Positions 1-11,700 of a stretch of 64,000 nucleotides of DNA are shown piece after piece; position 1 is the stretch's first letter, and each line of letters opens with the position of its first letter. The stretch comes from Pseudocercospora fijiensis CIRAD86. Taxonomy: Eukaryota; Ascomycota; Dothideomycetes; Mycosphaerellales; Mycosphaerellaceae. The notes beneath the pieces are model-generated. The model had not been told where the DNA came from. It saw nothing but the letters and a program-made list of their open reading frames with translations, and made no database searches. Location of the stretch: assembly GCF_000340215.1 (NCBI RefSeq), contig NW_006921543.1, forward strand, positions 930,001-994,000, read 5' to 3'. The position numbers and the translations under genes are program-made.

Positions 1-2330
1 TACAAAAATAATTATAACTACTAGTATTTACTTCTATAAGATTCTTAACCCGCCTAGAACTCCCCCCGCTATTCTATTCCTATCCTATTCGTATTCTATT
101 CCTACCCTATTCTTATTCCTTCGTTACCGCTCTAAGAGCCTTTAAGCTATCGTCCGCGAGATCTTAGAACAATACTTAGTATTTATAGCTATAGAAGAGG
201 TCTTAGGTCTATCCGTTTCGTAAATAGGTCGGATAGCGATCGTACTATCCCTACTAACGTAGAAGACCGATAGCGCTCCTAAAATTGATCTAAATAGAAT
301 AAGAATAGACTTACAATCGTTTAAGATCTAAATAAGAGTAGGCTTACCGCGTTTCCTCGCTTATATCTAGGTACTCGAATAGAACTATAAGAGAGAGGCT
401 ATAGATCGGGAAATCCCTATTAAGGATATAAGGGCTACTAAGCTAGTACTAGCTTAGGCGGAGGGGCTACCCGGACTAATAGCGTAGGCGTAATAGGCGG
501 ATTAATCGAAGGCTCGGGCGTAGGCCTTTTCGGAAGCTAAGCCGGGAGGGATTCGGTACTAGGCTCTCGCTTAATATTAGAATCCGAAACGGATGTTATT
601 AGTTTCGGATTACAAGAAGGCGCCGACGGGGCATTTATAGCATTCTATTTAGAAGCGGATACCGCGAGCTTCTCGAGGTCCCCGAGGGGGTTTTCTTCCT
701 CTAGGTTATAGACCGAGCCCTCCGACTTATCCGAAGAAATTACTATCGGCGCTAATTTATACGATTTAGAAATACTAGAAATATTAGTAAGAGGTCGATA
801 ATAGATAGAATAAAACGAAGATAATTGCTTACCGCCGTCGCGACTCTTTAGTTTTATTCTTATCGTCCGGAGCAGTCCTATAAGCAAGGTTAATTTTTTT
901 AAGGCATATTTCTACTATCGTAGGTTGAATAGATTCGTATTCTAATTACAAACCTTTTTATCGGACTCGATTTCCGGATAGCGACAGGACTCTTAGGCCG
1001 TACCGCTATAGGACTTAGTCCTAGCTATTCTAATTCGTCGTCGTGCTCGTTAGCGTCGCTATCGTTAGTACTTATCGATAGGGTTCTTTCTCGAGGTATT
1101 AGATTTTTCGAAGATATAGCCGTTTTATCTCGATTAGACCTATAATTTATTAGTACTAAATTAAGTATAGAAATAGAGCTATTTAAAGACTTAGTATTTT
1201 AACCTATTGCCTTTACCGACCGAGATCCTTTAGCCTTACCGCCCCTAAGAAAAGTTAGTAAAAAATCATTTAAATCTAAAATTATTAAGAAAGCCCGAGT
1301 ACTATTATTAGATTCTTATTAGTTTAAGAATAGTTTAATAGTACTTATTGCTTTCTTATTAGTATTAGAAGGGTATCTTCTAACCCTAACGCTACGCTAA
1401 CTATACTAAAAAAACCCTACTTATAAGGTCTCTCTACCCGAAATAATGTCCTCGAGGTTAGCCGCGAACTTAGCCTTAGCCTTACTCTTCTTAGATAAGC
1501 ATATGCTACGTAGGGTAGTAGGCTTTTCTAAAACGAATAAGAAACTATTAGTACTTTTTCTTAAACTATTCTAAAACTAATAATATACCGATCCTATCTA
1601 CCTTCTTTAGGGTAGTATTAGTAGCCTTCTTTAGCGTCTTCGGCTTTAGCGTACTTGCCGCCTTTTTAGTCTCGTTAATATAGGCGTTATTAGTAGCGAT
1701 AGCTACTTTACGATACTATTCTAAATAGAATTAGCCGGTATTTAAACGTTTCTAAAACTATTTAGATTAGTATTATATACCTTTAGCCTGTTTCTTCGCC
1801 TTCTATCTACCTTAACCTTTTCTCTTCTTAAATATAAGCCTATATCTACCTTTATCGGTATTTATATATATATAGGCGAGGAGGGCGGAGGAGTCTTAGA
1901 ATAGCTTATACTAAAACTAATTAGATACTATTATTAATATATTTAGATTAGGAAAAACTTACTAAATATATATCGTTATCCTTACTAGCAGTAACGCGAT
2001 AGATTACCTCGCCGAGTACTAGAATTTGCTCGTCCGTTAAGAAGCTATCTTCGTCTATAACTAACTTAAATACGTCGAAGCCCTAAAAGCAATTAGAAAT
2101 AAATAGCAATAGAATAATAAAAGGACTTATTAATAGTTTTATATTCTTACCCGCTATATCGATATATACGAGGTAGTCCTTATTATTAATAAGCTTCTAA
2201 GATAGGGCTATAGTAGAATCGAGTTTAAATAGATTAGTAAATCGAGTTTAAATAGATTAAGATTAGATTCTAAATAGACTAACGCTAGTAGAAGCTACTA
2301 TAGTAGGGGAAAGGAATAAGGGTTGCTTTC
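1..2330. mobile_element. RIP-degraded repeat relic, family not identified
   Basis: Almost no CA or TG dinucleotides remain: by eye the first 300 bases hold two CA and one TG, while TA is abundant and CG is retained. That is the footprint of CpA-to-TpA mutation (RIP). On the minus strand, roughly 2230 down to 1890 gives one readable frame of about 110 codons whose internal stops are TAA/TAG, with stretches such as VFKLVIDEDSFLTDEQ and LGEVIYRVTASKDNDIYLV, so a coding element once lay here. I could not place it in a transposon family. Normal composition resumes near 2440, just before the first host gene. Confidence 0.75.
2217..2259. repeat. Direct repeat, 20-bp unit x2, period 23
   Basis: The 20-mer beginning aatcgagttt occurs at 2217-2236 and again at 2240-2259. 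It sits inside the RIP-mutated block and is probably part of the decayed repeat. Confidence 0.7.
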
Positions 2331-2677
2331 GGAAAGTCGAGCTTGTTTAAGCCGAACGCGCGTACTAACCTACGCACGGACCATTACGGCTTTCTCCGAT
2401 TAGTCAATTCGGTAGTTAGCTCGGTAGTTTCGGTAGTCAGGATTTCTGTGTCCCCCTGTACCTGGCAAACTCAAGACACGACGCGGTCACGCTTCCCCTC
2501 TCCTTTAATGCCAGACCGCGTCTTGGATCACAATGCGATGTGCAGTCCGATACACTCGTCACCCGCTCTATCCTTGAAGACCAGCATTCCGCTACGACGT
2601 TCTCGAGGCTCGTTCCAGGCATTAAGTCTGGTATCTGGCTTGTGTCAGAGCACGCTTACCTAGTCCGCTTCGAGGTC

Positions 2678-3681
2678 ATGAAGGAGCCCACAGAGCCAGA
2701 TCACTACAGAGTGCTGGGTCTCCCTTACAGAGCCACTAAAGCCCAAATCAAGTCGACCTTCACCAAGCTAGCAAAGAAGTGGCATCCTGACAAAGTCACT
2801 CCGTCAAAGCAGATTGAGGCCACGGCATTCTTCCAAAAATTACGACATGCTCATGATGTCCTCAGCGATGCCAACCATCGAACGACCTACGACGCTCAAT
2901 ATGCCCAAATCAAGCCTCTGTGGGATGCATATGAGCGACAGGTGAAATTATTAGAGATGAAGAAAGCGAGGAGAGCAAAGTAAGTGTCCCGCACGACCTT
3001 CACATAAAACGTGGCATTGACTTGGATCGTAGGTTTTCGCAGAGTATGGTTGTGTTGCGAAGCGCGACCGAAGACTTCGCTGTGCACGAACACATCATCA
3101 CACGACGTTCGGAATTCATGAGGCGCAGACTCGAGCGAACAGAGGCGGACGAGAACGATAAACGCGTCATCGAGATGACGGACGAAGAAAGCGATGTCAT
3201 CTGTGCTTATGTCAACTATCTCTACGAGAACAAAGTTGACACCGAGCTGTGTCAAAAGGTGTTGGCCTTTGACGGCGAATTCAACGACGAAGGATCAATC
3301 TCTCATCAGCTGGTATTCCTCGCTCAGCTCCTTGTATTTGCCGAAGAGATCAAAGACAATGCCTTCTTCAACGAAGTGGTAAATAAACTGGCCATGAGGA
3401 TAGACACACCATCCTCGCAAGGAGTCCACCAATACCCAGGCGCAGGCCCAATTCAGCTCGTGTACGAAGGCACATGCGACACATCGCCTGCCAGAGCAAT
3501 GCTGGTGCATATGTATGCTGAAAGTGCCCGAGAGGATTGGTTATCTGGAAGCTCGGAATCTTTTCCAACACAATTCTCCTATGATGTGCTTAGGAGAGTT
3601 CTGAAGCTCCGCCCGCCCCAACCGAAAGCAATTATAAATATCCACGAGAGCAGAAGGGATTGGCACAAGGCTTGTGGCTGA
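2678..3681 (+). CDS. J-domain protein, probably fused to a BTB/POZ domain
   Basis: Residues 1 to about 75 form a DnaJ J-domain (YRVLGLPYRATKAQIKSTF, then the HPD tripeptide at residues 36-38, then a helix IV-like DAQYAQIK). An unspliced reading stops at 2983. However, a consensus donor GTAAGT starts at 2980, and an acceptor TAG at 3030-3032 removes a 53-nt intron and joins the J-domain in frame (AAG, Lys) to FSQSMVVLRSATEDFAVHE at 3033. That is the opening of a BTB domain (FAVHEHIITRRSEF), followed by a variable tail to 3681. Proposed CDS: 2678-2979 + 3033-3681, 316 aa. J-domains stimulate Hsp70; BTB domains mediate dimerisation or Cul3 binding. The alternative is two adjacent genes, a 101-aa J-protein and a BTB protein starting near 3046, but the BTB would then lack its first strand. 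I therefore prefer the fusion. Confidence 0.62.
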
Positions 3682-4292
3682 ATGATTCTCTCCTGGAGTC
3701 TGAGCTCTATTCGCCCTTCACGTGTCGAATTGCCTCGGGCGAGCTTGACTTAGCCAGAAAGGGAGATATGACAATATCGACATCGCTTCCCGCGCTCTGA
3801 AGTCGAGGAATCGAAAGGGACGACCGCAGTGTCTAGGCCCAGCGGCCGATTTGGCCAACCAAAAGGACCGGTCGAGGCGCAAAGAGCGGTCAACGTCTCT
3901 TACTATCACGGCCTCTACCGCGTCACGGCATCGAGGAATCACACGACCAGGTCTACCATGCCTCAAGTTCGAACGAACGAGACAAGAGGTGACTAACAAC
4001 GGCGATCTCCCGATATCTGCGAAGACATAGCCCGTCATCAGCGCTAACAAGATACATGTATCCGGATGCTGAACCTAGAGTATGAAACAAACCCAACACA
4101 TGGTCTCTCCGCGCTCTCTTGTCCGTGATTTACTGCCATAATACACCCAAGGGCATTGCCCAAACGGCGAGCGGCCAAATTCATGAGCAAAGAAGCTTAG
4201 TGGAACCTCACTCTCGATCTCCACCTACCACTAGATTCCTGGAAGCATAAGTCTGCTTCAAAACGTCACTATATCCCCAGACGAATGGCATT

Positions 4293-4350
4293 TACACCGG
4301 AAACGTCCTCAATTACACCGGAAACGTCCTCAATTACACCGGAAATGTTA
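4293..4350. repeat. 21-bp tandem repeat, about 2.5 copies
   Basis: The unit tacaccggaaacgtcctcaa(t) starts at 4293 and 4314; a third, partial and diverged copy starts at 4335. Because 21 is a multiple of three, it would encode a repeated heptapeptide if translated, but no real gene is supported around it. Confidence 0.85.
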
Positions 4351-4757
4351 AATCCTCTTTTCCGGAAAGCGACTAGAGAGGCCTCACTACCCGGCATGGT
4401 GGCCTCACCACAGGCCGACGCAGCCTTATGCAACAACGTTTCAGCTTTGCTGACCAAGGTACCAAGAACCGAGAAATTGCTTCTCGCGGACGTTGGATCC
4501 TGAGATCTCAGTCTCAAGACTGGCTGGCCAATTTGGCCTCTGCAGAGCACCATACCAGGCCTTGTACAAAGCGGCGAGACCGTATAGATCTCAATGCCCG
4601 GAAACATTACGGGCAGCGAAGCGATGTGCTCCAGAACATGATTCTAATTCGTCTGAATACAAGTATCTTCGATTTTCACTCCTCTTTGTTCTTTTTTTCT
4701 AACGACTCGACTAAGCATTTATACACAGTCTTTATAACGACGCATACCACGCCGTAA

Positions 4758-4898
4758 AAAAAGTTTCTCAGCGTCGCCATCGCCGCCCTCTTTACCGCTA
4801 CTGCGGTCTACGCCGACCCTACTACGGTGATCTCTTATAAAGTCATCGAAAAAAACAACCCACCCCCACGATCCTATATATCGAATTGCAATGGTTAA
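4758..4898 (+). pseudogene. Relic of a small secreted protein (start codon missing)
   Basis: This 46-codon frame reads as a signal peptide followed by a short mature part: KKFLSVAIAALFTATAVYA, then DPTTVISYKVIEKNN, ending SNCNG. The n-, h- and c-regions and an Ala-x-Ala-like cleavage site are clear. The codon directly before the two lysines is TAA (4755-4757), and no in-frame ATG precedes it. The start has therefore been lost, unless an unseen upstream exon supplies it. The mature part has one cysteine and no family match I recognise. Confidence 0.35.
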
Positions 4899-5388
4899 AG
4901 CAGGTCGTTCGCTGCTTAAGGGTACGAAGTTGAGGAGGTGAGGAGATTTCAGCGTTTTTTCTTCGAAGGCTGACTAGCTTCTTGTGCGTAGGTAGAGGAT
5001 GGATAGGATTTCGTTAAGGTGACGGCGCTGGAACGGGCTCTTAGATAGTCACTGGTTGATTTATTTCGCGGTATATGGCAAATTTCCAACCCTTTCAAGC
5101 TGAAAGTGGTGGCTCTACGGACTTGGAAAGTTGATTATGTTCGAGTCGACTAGGAATCTGCAAAAACAAAAAAACAAAAAAAATCTTATTATAAATTTTT
5201 TCGATCGAGCTGTTGTTCCACGTACGTTACGTACCGGTTTCGTCGATTACAAAATACTAACTTAGTCCGTCAATCAAAAGGCCTAAGTCGAAGAATAATC
5301 CTCCTCCAATTGAAAAAAAAAATTCTTCTCTATCTGTCTCCTCCGAATTCCAACATTTCCCCCTCCCCCCCCCCCCCCCCAATCAACA

Positions 5389-6158
5389 ATGGCAAACACA
5401 TCGCATCATTCAAAAGCCTTGAAAACGGCAGATCTTTGCGGTAAGACGTCCTAAATCAAATCAGCAACCCAAATCATCAAAACTTCAGTCTCCAGTCAGA
5501 CCCACCGCGTAGGCTGGCTTGCTGGGCTAGTTCTTATCATACTCCTTCAGCGGAATCAAAAGCGAGCATCAGAAATTCTGTGATCTTCTTCAGAATGAGG
5601 AGTCGCTCGTACAGCGCACCGTCCTCCGTACAGCTCTAGCCTTCAGCCCTGTGACGGGGGGAACATCCTGGTCGAAGAATGAAGCTACCAATTGGGAAGT
5701 AGGTGAGTGCGTCTAATATGCTTTGTTCCTTTGCTCTCTTCTATGTTCTCGATTTTTACAAGTCGCGGTCGGCTATGCAAGGGCTTATCGTAGACCTTTT
5801 CGGCGGAGTGACGGTTCCTGTCAAGGCCCCTGACAACACGAGCTCGAGGTAAGGTACGAGACACGTGATGGTTGTCGCCCACGCGGCATAGCATACGGCA
5901 ATATTCCTTGCCAGGCATTGGAGCAATCCAGAAAATGTTATTCCCGACTGCATATCCGCCCATCCTCTGCTGCTGACATTTGCTGCCAATATGGAAGAAG
6001 TGAAGATCGAAGCCGTGTCGATGAAGAAGAGGAGGATGAAGAGCGAGGCAGATTCCAATGCAGCCCGGCACCAAGGTCCAAGCGGCGGGATCGGCAAAAA
6101 TGACGCGAACCTTCCCCATCTCTACCCCGGCCACACTTGCCAGCCTCTCGAGTACTGA
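5389..6158 (+). CDS. Unrecognised spliced gene, 5' end unresolved
   Basis: The 3' part is well supported by splice sites in one frame. An exon ending at 5698 (..SWSKNEATNWE) is followed by an intron 5699-5762 (GTAGGT..AAG). The next exon, 5763-5848, reads SRSAMQGLIVDLFGGVTVPV; an intron follows at 5849-5914 (GTAAGG..CAG). The last exon, 5915-6158, reads HWSNPENVIPDCISAHPLLL and then a Lys/Arg-rich tail ending QPLEY. The likely first exon is 5389-5440 (ATG, MANTSHHSKALKTADLC) with donor GTAAGA. It leaves phase 1 and does not join in frame to the exon reading FLSYSFSGIKSEHQKFCDLL (from 5531, phase 0), so one splice is wrong or the gene is damaged. I do not recognise the protein. The long minus-strand frame 5685-6290 is taken as its shadow. 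Confidence 0.42.
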
Positions 6159-6379
6159 GCCCGTGCCCGTGCTCGACACAACAACGACATCTTTTGCTCC
6201 CTCGATCCTTTCTCTTCCATCTACGCACCAGAACACCTCACCTTCCATCCCACCGCCTGCAGACACATCAGGCGACGCCATTCTTACCACTCACCCCGCT
6301 GCGCACTCATCTCACCACTCTCCACACGCTTTGCGCCAAGAGCCGCTTCCCGCTCCCAGCCCAGCCAGCTCCAGTCGCA

Positions 6380-7201
6380 ATGGCAGACAACCAACCAAAG
6401 GAGGGAGACAAAGGTACGCCATCTCTTTCACTGCAATCGCGAACGTCCCCTACAGCTTGTCGATGCATCGGCGGCGGAAAGGGCGCGTCCTCCATCCCAC
6501 TACCCGCCTTGTCGCGCAGCGCCAGAGCCAGAGCCCGAGCTCCTGCTCGTCGCTCGCTTAGTCATCCGCTCTCCCCAGCTCAGCTACCACCACCAACCGT
6601 TGTTCTCGCAATACCGAGTGAAGAATCTCGCTAACGCGCTGTCTCGCCTTCAGTCTCTTGGCAATGGTCTGGCGGCCGCCCTGGTGGCGAAGTCGCCGAG
6701 GTCAAGGAGGGCACTGTCGAGATGACCACCAAGAACAACAACGTCGTCAAGAAGGACGGCGAGCCCGGCAACCCAGCTGTCAAGATTCAGCGCTCTGGTC
6801 ATGATGTGATCAAGAAGGCCAGTGAGGTTGATGTAGAAGAGAAGGGTGACGGGCACAAGGAAGACAAGAAGGACGGCGAGGACGACAAGAAGGACGGCGA
6901 GGAAGACAAGAAGGACGGCGAGGACGACAAGAAGGAGAATGGCGACGCCGCGACTGGCGACAAGCGCAAGGCCGAGGAGACCTCCGAGGAAAAGAAAGAT
7001 GCAGAGGGTGGTGATGCGAAGAAGCAGAAGAAGAGCGCCGAACCCAAGGAGAACGGCGAAGCACCAAAGAAGAAGGGTCGTCCGGCGAAGAAAGATGCCA
7101 ATGGCGAAACCAAGCCGAAGAAGGAGACGAAGAAGAAGGAACCCAAGCGTGCCGCGACCGAGTCTGGCGAACCAAGACGATCTGGCCGTAACAGATCGTA
7201 G
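6380..7201 (+). CDS. Hypervirulence-associated TUDOR-domain protein (DUF2945)
   Basis: Exon 1 (6380-6413) and exon 2 (6654-7201) are joined over a 240-nt intron (GTACGC..CTAAC..CAG), which is long for this window. The product starts MADNQPKEGDKVSWQWSGG. The GDKVSW, GEVAEVKEGTVE and NPAVKIQRSGHDVIKKASE blocks are those of the small TUDOR-like hypervirulence-associated domain (Pfam DUF2945 family). The rest is a low-complexity Lys/Asp/Glu tail with DKKDGED repeats, a KKKGRPAKK AT-hook-like basic patch and an RRSGRNRS end, which suggests nuclear or chromatin association. The domain call is family knowledge; the nuclear role is inference. Start chosen because it gives the GDKVSW motif at once. 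Confidence 0.87.
6863..6925 (+). repeat. 21-bp in-frame tandem repeat, 3 full copies
   Basis: The unit gacaagaaggacggcgagga(c/a) begins at 6863, 6884 and 6905, with a partial fourth copy. It encodes DKKDGED/DKKDGEE in the acidic-basic tail of the TUDOR-domain protein and is likely to vary in copy number between strains. Confidence 0.9.
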
Positions 7202-8798
7202 GCGTGACGTCGAAGAATGTCGACCGCGCACTTCGAGCGTCGCACTTCAACAAAGATAACAACAACAGGATCTGTGGCGCGGTGCGCATTCAAATTTTAG
7301 CTGGACATGGAGAGCAAGCAACAAAAGAGGGCGCTGGCAGCTTTGGGGCGGGGGGACGGACTTTGGGCATGCGGATGCGGATGGCAGGAAACTTGCGCTG
7401 AAATGCTCGAAAAAGAAAGCTGATTCTTCGTGTACAGTATATGGCAAATGCTGCTAGTCAGTGCGAATGAATTGAAAGATCATGTTTTTGTGATGATGAC
7501 TTGACAGAACCAGTCTTGGCGATGTTTGCCGTTGCCGTTGACGAGGAGGAAGGTGAGGTGCGAGCTTCTTTTGACCTCACTTGCTGACTTGACTTCGCCA
7601 TACCCTGCTCTGGACTAGTCCACCTAGCATGATTCAGGTTCAGGTCCAGTCTCAAAGATGGCCGATTCGCCACTTTCTGGCCATCATCACCTCTTAGTCG
7701 GAGCATATCCAGCCAGCGCTCATCTAGTAGGATCTTTGTTGTCAAAGAACCTCCTCGACCAGACTTACGAAAAAGAATAAGATTACTCGATAGTTTAGCA
7801 AAAAAAAAAAAAAAAACTTCTTCGACATTTTCGTTCAGGGCCGCAATCGTCTTGCTTTTCCGTTCTTCGTCGAGGTCCCAGTCTTCTCCACTGCACAGCA
7901 TCATCGCCCTTGCGAGGAAGAGAGAGCTTTTCTCTTACTAAAGAAAACGGTATAGATAGAAGAACTATATATAACCTACTTTTAGAGCAGATCAATAGCG
8001 TCAGCGCACGAACAAACGGTTGCTCAACAACCTTCGACTCGAGTATCGCTTGGTACTTCTCAATCCAACGTCGCAGTATAGAATAGGATCTACCTCACGA
8101 CGCAAATCCCTCGCGCGAAAACATACCCACTGCAACAAATCTTCGTGCAGCCCGCATGCGTCTGAACAGGAGAATTTCTGATCGACATGATGATTAATCT
8201 CGATATTCTCCTTCTCAGCAGAGGGTATGCAAAAACAGGACTTACAACAACAGAAACTCGAGACTTTCAAAGGAGGCCTCACTCCTAGGTGCCAGTGAAT
8301 TTTCCTGGCGTCTGGTTGAATGCTTTGTGTATATATGAAGAAGGTGAATGGGAGGATTGTATACATGTAGCTGGTGAATTTTTGTGGGAGAGAAGGGGAA
8401 GGCCATGGTATAGATGGTCAAGTCAAGGAAAGTCATGGCGATGGTGAGATGTAAGAGTGTCTCTGCTGTGTGTTCGAGATGCATGCAGTGTATACATTGT
8501 CTTCTTGGGTCAATGCTGAAACAAAGCCTTTGTCTGTCTCATCTGGGTGTCTCAGTCTGCTTTGAAGGCTCGAGGCGAAAAGAAATGCTGAAGGACGGTG
8601 AGATGGATGAGGTTGGCAGTATCGCTGTACAATGATGAACTATTCGAAGGTAAGTCTGTACAATGTTCCCATGAAATGCAAACAGGAATGCCTCGAGTGA
8701 AGTATGCCGGGGAAATACGAAAGGCCATAGTCGCCATGCTCATGCCGCTGCTTTGTCTCTCCCACACATCGCTATCCAGAGTTCGGACGTGGGCAGAC
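7202..8798. other. Intergenic interval, no supported gene
   Basis: Several frames of 60-148 codons exist on both strands, but none has a recognisable domain. The longest (7458-7904, minus) owes its length partly to an 18-base A-run near 7800 read as poly-Phe. The interval holds the 3' ends of the flanking convergent genes. Confidence 0.6.
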
Positions 8799-11700
8799 CT
8801 AACCCAACTCACTCACATATCCTTCCACAGCTCCTTGCCGGGCGCTTTCTTCATCTTGACTCTCAGCTGGGATGCGATCTCTTAGCCATCTCATCGTTGC
8901 CATGGTGCCCTTTTCCAAAACGCGATAGTTAGGCACGCGGAATGCATTGCTGCCAACTTCGAAGTTGCGAAGACCTTCGTCCCACAGCAGACCAATCTCG
9001 GCAGGCAGGGCTTCGATGTCATTGCTCTTCAGGTTCACAGTTTGCAGGCCGCGCAGTGCCGAAACGCTGATTGAGCGAAATTTGTTGTCGCTTGCGAACA
9101 GTGTCGTCAAGGATGGATAGGTCTCTCGTAATTCGGGCAAAGGGCCCGAGAGACGATTCGCATTGACATTGAGAGTATGCAGTTTCGGCGCCTGCAGCTG
9201 CGTGGTCAGCGGTTCGAGGGACGTGAGCCGACACTGGCTAAGGCTGAGCTCCTGCAAGTTGGGCAATTCAAGCTCGTCGTATAGGTAGTCGGAGCTCATG
9301 CTGTTGCCGGAGAGATCAAGCACGCGAAGAGCCTGACCCATCCACATGGCCGGTGGTATGCACGTAAGTGTATTGTTTTGCAATTGCATGGTCTTGACTT
9401 CATTGCTGTTCAGAAATGATCCCAAAGTGTCGTTGAGGTCGTCCGACAAGTTCTTATACGAAAGATCGAGTAGACCGTTAGCTCTTAGAAACCATAGTGA
9501 GGTATGAGTGTCGACACCGATGACAGTGACAGGGCTTCCGGGAACGTCTTCGTCTGTGACGGAGTCAGACTGCTCGGGCGCCAGTCGAGCTCGCAGGTCG
9601 CGCTTGATGTCGGCTGCGTTCATGGTGAGAAACTTCTTCTCGCGGAGTGGGTTGGATGCGAGGATAAGAGACTCCAATCCCTCCATCTTGCAAATCTCCG
9701 TGTCTACCAGGCGAATGTCATTGCTTGTGAAGTTGACGTTACGTAGCTTCTGCAAAGTCGTGAACCCTGGCGGGAATTCGGTCACCTTGTTGTCTGCCAC
9801 ATGCAGTGTCGTAAGCTCCGTCCAGCCTTCGACGGAAGGCAGCACCGTCAGGTGGTTGTTTGTGAGATTCAAAGTGCTCAACTTAGGGAATTCGAGCGTT
9901 TCTGAAAACGTCAGAGCCGCAAGAGAGTTGTTGGCCACGTTCAAAATCTGCAAGGTAGGATGGCCATTCGGTCCGCCGAGAGGAAACAACGATGCGATCA
10001 AGGCGTTGCTGCTTGCGTCCAAATCGGTCAGCGGCAATTGCTCAAGCGCCTCCATGGGGAGAGCTGTGAGCTGATTGCCTGACACGTTTAGGACCCTCAG
10101 GCTGACGAGCTCTCGAAGCGCTTCTGGAAGCCCGAGGAGCCTATTCGCTTGGACATCGAGCACCTCGAGGCTGCGTAGGTCGCACAACGAACTGGGAAGG
10201 CTGCCGTTCAAATTGTTGTTACCAAGTCTGAGCTCTTTCAGCTGTGAGATCTGCGCGATGACATCGAATGCAGCATTGTCGAGCTTGTTGTGCGCAAGAT
10301 TGAGGGTTGTCAGCCTTTCGAGACGTCGCAAACCCATGGGTAGGCTCTGCAGTGAGTTGCCGTGTAGATCGAGCATTTCCAGGCCTCCAAATTGGTTACC
10401 TTCCGACTGATCATCGTCAGCGATCTCCTCTCCAGAGCGATCTGGGAAGATAGAGTCATCGATGGTCTCAAACTCATTGTCGGCAGCGATGAAGCGTGTA
10501 AGATCGACGACCTCAGCCCAGTTCACCTTCGATTCCTCCATGGAGGCAGAGTCGTACATCTTGCGAACCTCTTCGGGAATCTCTTTTAGTGCCATGGCAG
10601 CAATGTTGAGCTTGCCATCGGTCCGAGCGTTGTTGATGCGATTTCTTAGGATGTGCTTGCCGTCCTTGGGTAGCTGGTTGAAGGGATCTGCACTCAAGTC
10701 CAGGTCGTATGCAGCATCATTGACAGTCGAACTGTCCATCGGCGAGTCGTGCTTGATGGCGCTCTGCGCTTCTTTGCGAGCGGCCGCCTTTGCTGCGGCA
10801 ATTTGCTGCCGTAGTGCTGCAGAAGAGTTGGACACTACTCGTTTGCCATGCGTGGGCGCAGCTGGTACTGTCGTGGTCTCACTTTCTTTTCTTTTGGCAG
10901 GAGCAAACGCTTCGCCAAGAACTGGACGAGGCTTTGCAGGGCGTGACGATGGCACAGTAGTACGATCGCTAGCTATCTTTGCATTGCCATTGGGGAGTGA
11001 CGAAGTCGCTGGTTTGAGCGGAGATGCTGTCTTCGATGCCGTAGCAGTCTTCGCTTCCTGCAACCGGCTGGTCAGAGCGCCGCTGGTGGACCGTCGAGTG
11101 CCACCAATAGATCCGACGCTCGACTTCACGCTCGAAGTTCTCGTCGCCGGCCTAGCACTCGAGGGCCCCTTCTTGGGTGGCGAAAGCCGACCAGATGTCC
11201 TCGCAAAGCTGCCGTCGCTTGTACCGGGTCTACTGGCTAGGCTGGAGCGCGGACGTGGCGGAGGGCCCATGGGACTTCCAGGATTAAAGAAGCTGGATCT
11301 GCGTCGAATGTCGGGAGTTGTAGGGATTCCTTGAAGAGTTTCGATGGTCCTTTCGGTCAGAGAGGGTCTTGATGACTTTCTCTGTTGGACTGGAATATTT
11401 GCATTCGATGGCTCGACGACGTCCAGTGCTTCTGGTTGAGCATCATCATCATACGAACCCAATCTGGAGCCGGACCTCGAAGCCGAGCGGAAGCTGTCGA
11501 GTGAGCTGAGTTGGTCTTCGGTCTCATCGTCATTGACGAGGGTTGAGGCTTTTGAGATACTACTCAGTCGCTTTGTTTGAGCAGAAGTCGGTCGAGCAGT
11601 GAGCCTTGAGCCGATCGATGGCTTGGCGTTATTCTTTGGGCCGTTGGACAGAGACAAATGAGGTCGAGCGGTGCGTGGCTTTGCCTTCGCAGCGGCCAGG

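Larger units (their letters stand above)
3682..5388. other. Gene-poor interval
   Basis: No convincing intact gene. It contains a 21-bp tandem repeat (4293-4350), a decayed secreted-peptide frame (4758-4898), A-rich tracts around 5160-5185 and a C-run of about 18 near 5363-5380. Short open frames at 3718-4050 and 4269-4607 have no recognisable features. Confidence 0.6.

Noticed and set aside
5685..6290. 201-codon minus-strand frame
   Set aside because: Overlaps a spliced plus-strand gene with three matching splice junctions; no recognisable domain.
7458..7904. 148-codon minus frame
   Set aside because: Relies on an A-run read as poly-Phe; no conserved features.
10462..11334. 290-codon plus-strand frame
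   Set aside because: Antisense shadow of the LRR gene; no domain, low-complexity Ser/Ala/Leu.
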